Shown one piece after another: positions 61,283-64,000 of a stretch of 64,000 nt of DNA. The notes beneath the pieces are model-generated. The model was not told the DNA's origin, made no database searches, and saw only the letters and a list, made by a program, of their open reading frames with translations. The stretch is taken from contig JASBTQ010000026.1 of assembly GCA_030148335.1 (NCBI GenBank), positions 1 to 64,000 of the forward strand, given 5' to 3'. The stretch's first letter is position 1; every line of letters begins with the position of its first letter. The DNA is from Allomuricauda sp. (GTDB lineage: Bacteria; Bacteroidota; Bacteroidia; Flavobacteriales; Flavobacteriaceae). The position numbers and the translations under genes are program-made.

Positions 61283-61936
61283 TTAAACGGTTACGGTTTT
61301 GTTCAAATATCGGCGGAATGGAAGCATTTCCTTATAAACCTCCACGATTTTTTCCTTGAAATCGGGTCGGAACACTTCTTCCCGTGAAAATTCATGTGCC
61401 ACGGCAAAGGTCTTGTTCTTCAGCAAATCGATATGCGGATGGTCATTGGAAAACCCTTTGGGGGCATTGGTCAACTTCTCATCTTCATACAAACCCCCAA
61501 ACGTCTTTTTGAACGAAGGTTTGTCCAATATTTCCTGCAACACCTCCCCATCATAATCGATACCCTCCCGAATGCTTCGTAGCGTGTTCGGGTCGGGCCG
61601 CCAAAAACCACCGGCCAACAGGCACTGTTTCAATCCAATCTCAATGTAGAAATCGGCCGAATGTGGTGCTTTGTCCAACCCTGCACCAAAATGATCTTTG
61701 TACACCGGCTTGTTCGGGTGGAACATCAAATTGTTGTTGATACGGTTGATTCCTTTCTTGCCCGGGGTCGGATAGTAATCGTCATGCAATTGCGCCATGG
61801 TCAGGTCAAGGTCATCCAGCCAAGTGATGAAATCATTGCGGAGAGATCTGTACCATTTTCGGTTGGCATCCATCCATTCCTTATTGTTGTTTTGTTGCAG
61901 TTCTTCCAGAAAATGGAATAGGTCTTTAAAATTCAT
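61283..61936 (-). CDS. DUF2461 family protein
   Basis: Cytosolic protein of about 217 residues; start [19 protein letters not shown] at 61936 (ATG 61951 adds five residues). Typical motifs are [39 protein letters not shown] and [19 protein letters not shown], then [20 protein letters not shown]. The family (TIGR02453-like) is widespread and has no known function. Placed 8 bp before nudK, so probably one transcript. Confidence 0.9.
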   Translation of the reverse strand: MNFKDLFHFLEELQQNNNKEWMDANRKWYRSLRNDFITWLDDLDLTMAQLHDDYYPTPGKKGINRINNNLMFHPNKPVYKDHFGAGLDKAPHSADFYIEIGLKQCLLAGGFWRPDPNTLRSIREGIDYDGEVLQEILDKPSFKKTFGGLYEDEKLTNAPKGFSNDHPHIDLLKNKTFAVAHEFSREEVFRPDFKEKIVEVYKEMLPFRRYLNKTVTV

Positions 61937-61982
61937 GGGCTTGATGGTCAATGTTTGATACGACCTTATGTATGGTATGATT

Positions 61983-63491
61983 TTAGTTCGTTCCCTTTAT
62001 GATACTTTTCAATTTTATCAGTTGCGTGTCGGATTTCCAAAGAATCTGATCCATGTCCCTTTCAATTTTGATGTCGGGTGCTGTACCAAATCCGTCAAGG
62101 ATTTTTCCGTCTTTTTGAAAGGAGACCATGGTACTGATCTTTCCAAACAATTTGGAATTGGGCAAATCGAACCAATCACTATTCCCACTGGAGCCATCGG
62201 TTGTTGTGCCCACAATGGTCATGTTGGGCAACCCTTTGAAAACAGAGACAAAAATGGATGCTGCACTGAAAGTCTTTTCATTCGCTAAGATATAGACAGG
62301 CTTATCATAATAAAAGGATTGCCCGGTCAATTTCTTTCCGTTCAATAGACCAAAATAATATTCACTGTATTTGGCATCATCAAGTTCATATATCGGTTCG
62401 AAGGTGTTCAAAAACACATTTACAGTTGTCCGCTCCCGTTCCGTAAGTTCATCAATAGGATACAAAAATCGATTGTTCAGACTCTGTTTGTAGTCTTCTG
62501 GTAATGGAATTGACCCCCTTTGTCTGGTAACGTTCACCACATGGATGGAATCGGGGTGTATCACATATTTTGCAAATTCATAAAGCAGGTCACGGGTTCC
62601 ACCACCATTGCTCCTCACATCGATGATCAATGCTTTGCTATCGTCCTTGATAGATTCCATAAATGAATTGAACCGCTCAAAAAGAAGGGGAGCTTCTTCT
62701 TTGTCTGCCATTTCAGGGAGCTTGATATACGCAATGCCGTCTTCTCTATCGAAAAGTTTCTCAATGACTTCGGGCTTGTTGTAATCTTCATCCTTTACAA
62801 AAAGATATTCCACTCCAAACTTTTCGTCCCACGGCCGTAATCGTTCCGACCTATCAATTACAGGTACCTTCACGACCGTATCCTTTTGGAAATTATCGTC
62901 CGAAAGTGTCAACTTGATCTCTTTGGGCAAAGGCTTGTTGAGCAGTTTGTAATTTTTTTCAATGTCCCGAATATCCCTCACGGCCAAAGTGAAATAGGTT
63001 TGCTTCGGGGCAGTTATATCTTCGGGGCGCGTCTTTTGCAGAAAATCTTGAATATTGGTCCCATCGATTTTTTTGAGAAAAGGGAATCGGGGATAGCGTA
63101 TTCCCAATTCGTTGTCCTTGTTCATATTCAAAACAACGACCTTATCATTGAGAGGCGCATAGATGAATGGCAAAAAGAGGGATTCATTCAGATCATAACC
63201 CCTTATAGTGGCCATCGAGGAATGTCTGTCCCCAATTTTCCCCAGCGTCTGACTCAGAAAAAGGCCAAAATCTTCAAGTTGGGTGGAATCCCCTATTTTC
63301 ATCAGGTAACCGTCAAAATCACTGTTGAAATCATAACCATTCAGATACACATAGGAAGACTTGTCGTCAAGTGTCTTTCGTAAAAATTCAATATCGCCTT
63401 GTATCTGTTCCTTGGTCAACACATCATCCTGAGCCATGGAAACAATGACATTTAGACAACAAAAGATGGTAATCAGGATTTTCAATTTCAT
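61983..63491 (-). CDS. exported S41-family peptidase
   Basis: Secreted serine peptidase of 502 residues with signal peptide (about 1-20, ending IVSMAQ). The C-terminal S41 core shows ALIIDVRSNGGGTRDLLYEF, the nucleophile S409 in ANEKTFSAAS, then VGTTTDGSSGN and the conserved DGFGTAPDI end. I do not see a clear PDZ domain, in line with the non-Ctp tail-specific-like Bacteroidota branch. The substrate is unknown; it may cleave secreted peptides. Confidence 0.88.
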   Translation of the reverse strand: MKLKILITIFCCLNVIVSMAQDDVLTKEQIQGDIEFLRKTLDDKSSYVYLNGYDFNSDFDGYLMKIGDSTQLEDFGLFLSQTLGKIGDRHSSMATIRGYDLNESLFLPFIYAPLNDKVVVLNMNKDNELGIRYPRFPFLKKIDGTNIQDFLQKTRPEDITAPKQTYFTLAVRDIRDIEKNYKLLNKPLPKEIKLTLSDDNFQKDTVVKVPVIDRSERLRPWDEKFGVEYLFVKDEDYNKPEVIEKLFDREDGIAYIKLPEMADKEEAPLLFERFNSFMESIKDDSKALIIDVRSNGGGTRDLLYEFAKYVIHPDSIHVVNVTRQRGSIPLPEDYKQSLNNRFLYPIDELTERERTTVNVFLNTFEPIYELDDAKYSEYYFGLLNGKKLTGQSFYYDKPVYILANEKTFSAASIFVSVFKGLPNMTIVGTTTDGSSGNSDWFDLPNSKLFGKISTMVSFQKDGKILDGFGTAPDIKIERDMDQILWKSDTQLIKLKSIIKGTN

Positions 63492-63598
63492 CGGAAAGTT
63501 TCTTTTTTAAATCATTGGCAATGGGTTTCGAAAGGGCTTAAATGAAAAATTGGATGCCAAGTTTTGAAACCTAACATCCAACTTCTTTTGATCTATTT

Positions 63599-64000
63599 CT
63601 AAAATCGGTTGTCCCCGTCCAGCAGATTGCCCAATCCGCCCAAGATACTACCCTCGCCCTTGTCCTTTCCGCCACCTTGAGGCGCTGCGGCCCATACGCG
63701 GCTGGCCAATCGGCTGAATGGCAGGGATTGGATATAAACGATGCCTGGCCCACGAAGGGTAGCGAAGAAGAGGCCTTCCCCGCCGAACACGGTATTTTTG
63801 ATGCCGCCCACAAATTCGATATCGTAGTCCACGGTCTGGGAAAAGCCCACGATACAGCCCGTGTCCACTTTGAGCACTTCGCCCGGTGCCAATGTTTTTT
63901 TGGCCATGGTCCCACCTGCGTGCACAAAGGCCAAACCATCGCCTTCCAGTTTTTGCATGATGAAGCCCTCGCCGCCAAAGAAACCCCGGCCCAAACGTTT
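63599..64000 (-). CDS. AIM24/TIGR00266 family protein, 5' end cut by the window
   Basis: Partial gene; its start lies beyond position 64000. The visible about 133 residues include [60 protein letters not shown] and [16 protein letters not shown], followed by a glycine-rich tail [17 protein letters not shown]. This is the C-terminal part of the AIM24-like beta-helix family, typically about 250-270 residues. Role unknown; related genes sit near membrane or phage-shock functions. Confidence 0.9.
   Translation of the reverse strand, partial: KRLGRGFFGGEGFIMQKLEGDGLAFVHAGGTMAKKTLAPGEVLKVDTGCIVGFSQTVDYDIEFVGGIKNTVFGGEGLFFATLRGPGIVYIQSLPFSRLASRVWAAAPQGGGKDKGEGSILGGLGNLLDGDNRF

Overview
The window is a continuous stretch of chromosome from a member of the Bacteroidota, most likely a marine Flavobacteriaceae (the gene set resembles the Muricauda/Flagellimonas group, but the genus is only an impression). 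Evidence for this: a PorP/SprF-type protein of the type IX secretion/gliding family, a TonB-dependent receptor with a carboxypeptidase-like N-terminal domain, LytTR/LytS regulators with 2TM proteins, ECF sigma/anti-sigma pairs, TAnnTTTG-type -7 promoter elements, few Shine-Dalgarno-like sites, and a gene density near 90 percent. I see no rRNA, tRNA, CRISPR array, IS transposase or prophage.

Layout. 0-4.6 kb: glycosyltransferase, phosphohexomutase and MsbA-like ABC exporter. 4.6-6.2 kb: an ECF sigma factor, a membrane anti-sigma candidate and a Spy/CpxP-like periplasmic sensor. 6.2-10.5 kb: a BNR-repeat lipoprotein, an RsmB-type rRNA methyltransferase, and a short-chain dehydrogenase with its AraC-type regulator. 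10.9-15.7 kb: purL, a broken GNAT acetyltransferase gene and a ParD/ParE module lying between two copies of the GNAT 3' end. 15.8-24.4 kb: fatty-acid degradation (acyl-CoA ligase, MarR regulator under a 26-bp palindrome, trifunctional-type dehydrogenase/hydratase, thiolase, acyl-CoA dehydrogenase). This operon is interrupted twice by small four-helix-bundle (23S-rRNA-IVS-protein/bAvd-like) genes. 24.4-28.6 kb: divergent GH15 glucan/trehalose hydrolase and a fused trehalose-6-P synthase/phosphatase. 28.6-37.9 kb: a run of exported enzymes (M28 and M1 peptidases, amidohydrolase, S9 peptidase) probably used for peptide scavenging. 38-45.8 kb: Cu/Zn SOD, YjdI/YjdJ pair, a second ECF sigma/anti-sigma pair, OmpW, CorA, MscS-like channel, a TPR lipoprotein and a LETM1-like protein. 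45.9-50.2 kb: a LytS/LytTR two-component operon with four free 2TM proteins and a fifth 2TM domain fused to the kinase. 50.4-64 kb: DUF4382 lipoprotein, PaiB-like protein, PorP/SprF-SPOR protein, GNAT, DoxX, TonB receptor, DUF2141, OxyR, PBP4-type DacB, NudK, DUF2461, S41 peptidase, and the 5'-truncated end of an AIM24/TIGR00266 protein.

The most unusual signal is a set of 7-bp-periodic degenerate arrays. Each of the two four-helix-bundle genes in the beta-oxidation operon starts right behind the stop codon of the upstream gene. Each is bracketed by a left array of GA-starting heptamers and a right array that is the same thing in inverted orientation, so the flanks can pair in the mRNA around the gene. 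Two further heptamer arrays, (ATTGNNN)x8 at 4.6 kb and (GGGTTTR)x11 at 48.1 kb, lie in other gaps without such a gene. The cassettes copy the architecture of 23S rRNA intervening sequences (a paired stem enclosing an IVP gene) but sit in a protein-coding operon. I propose them as a small mobile or RNA-processing element family. Second in interest is the GNAT/ParDE locus: the acetyltransferase frame breaks exactly at a dnaX-type slippery heptamer (A AAA AAG), and its last codons are duplicated on the far side of the toxin-antitoxin module.
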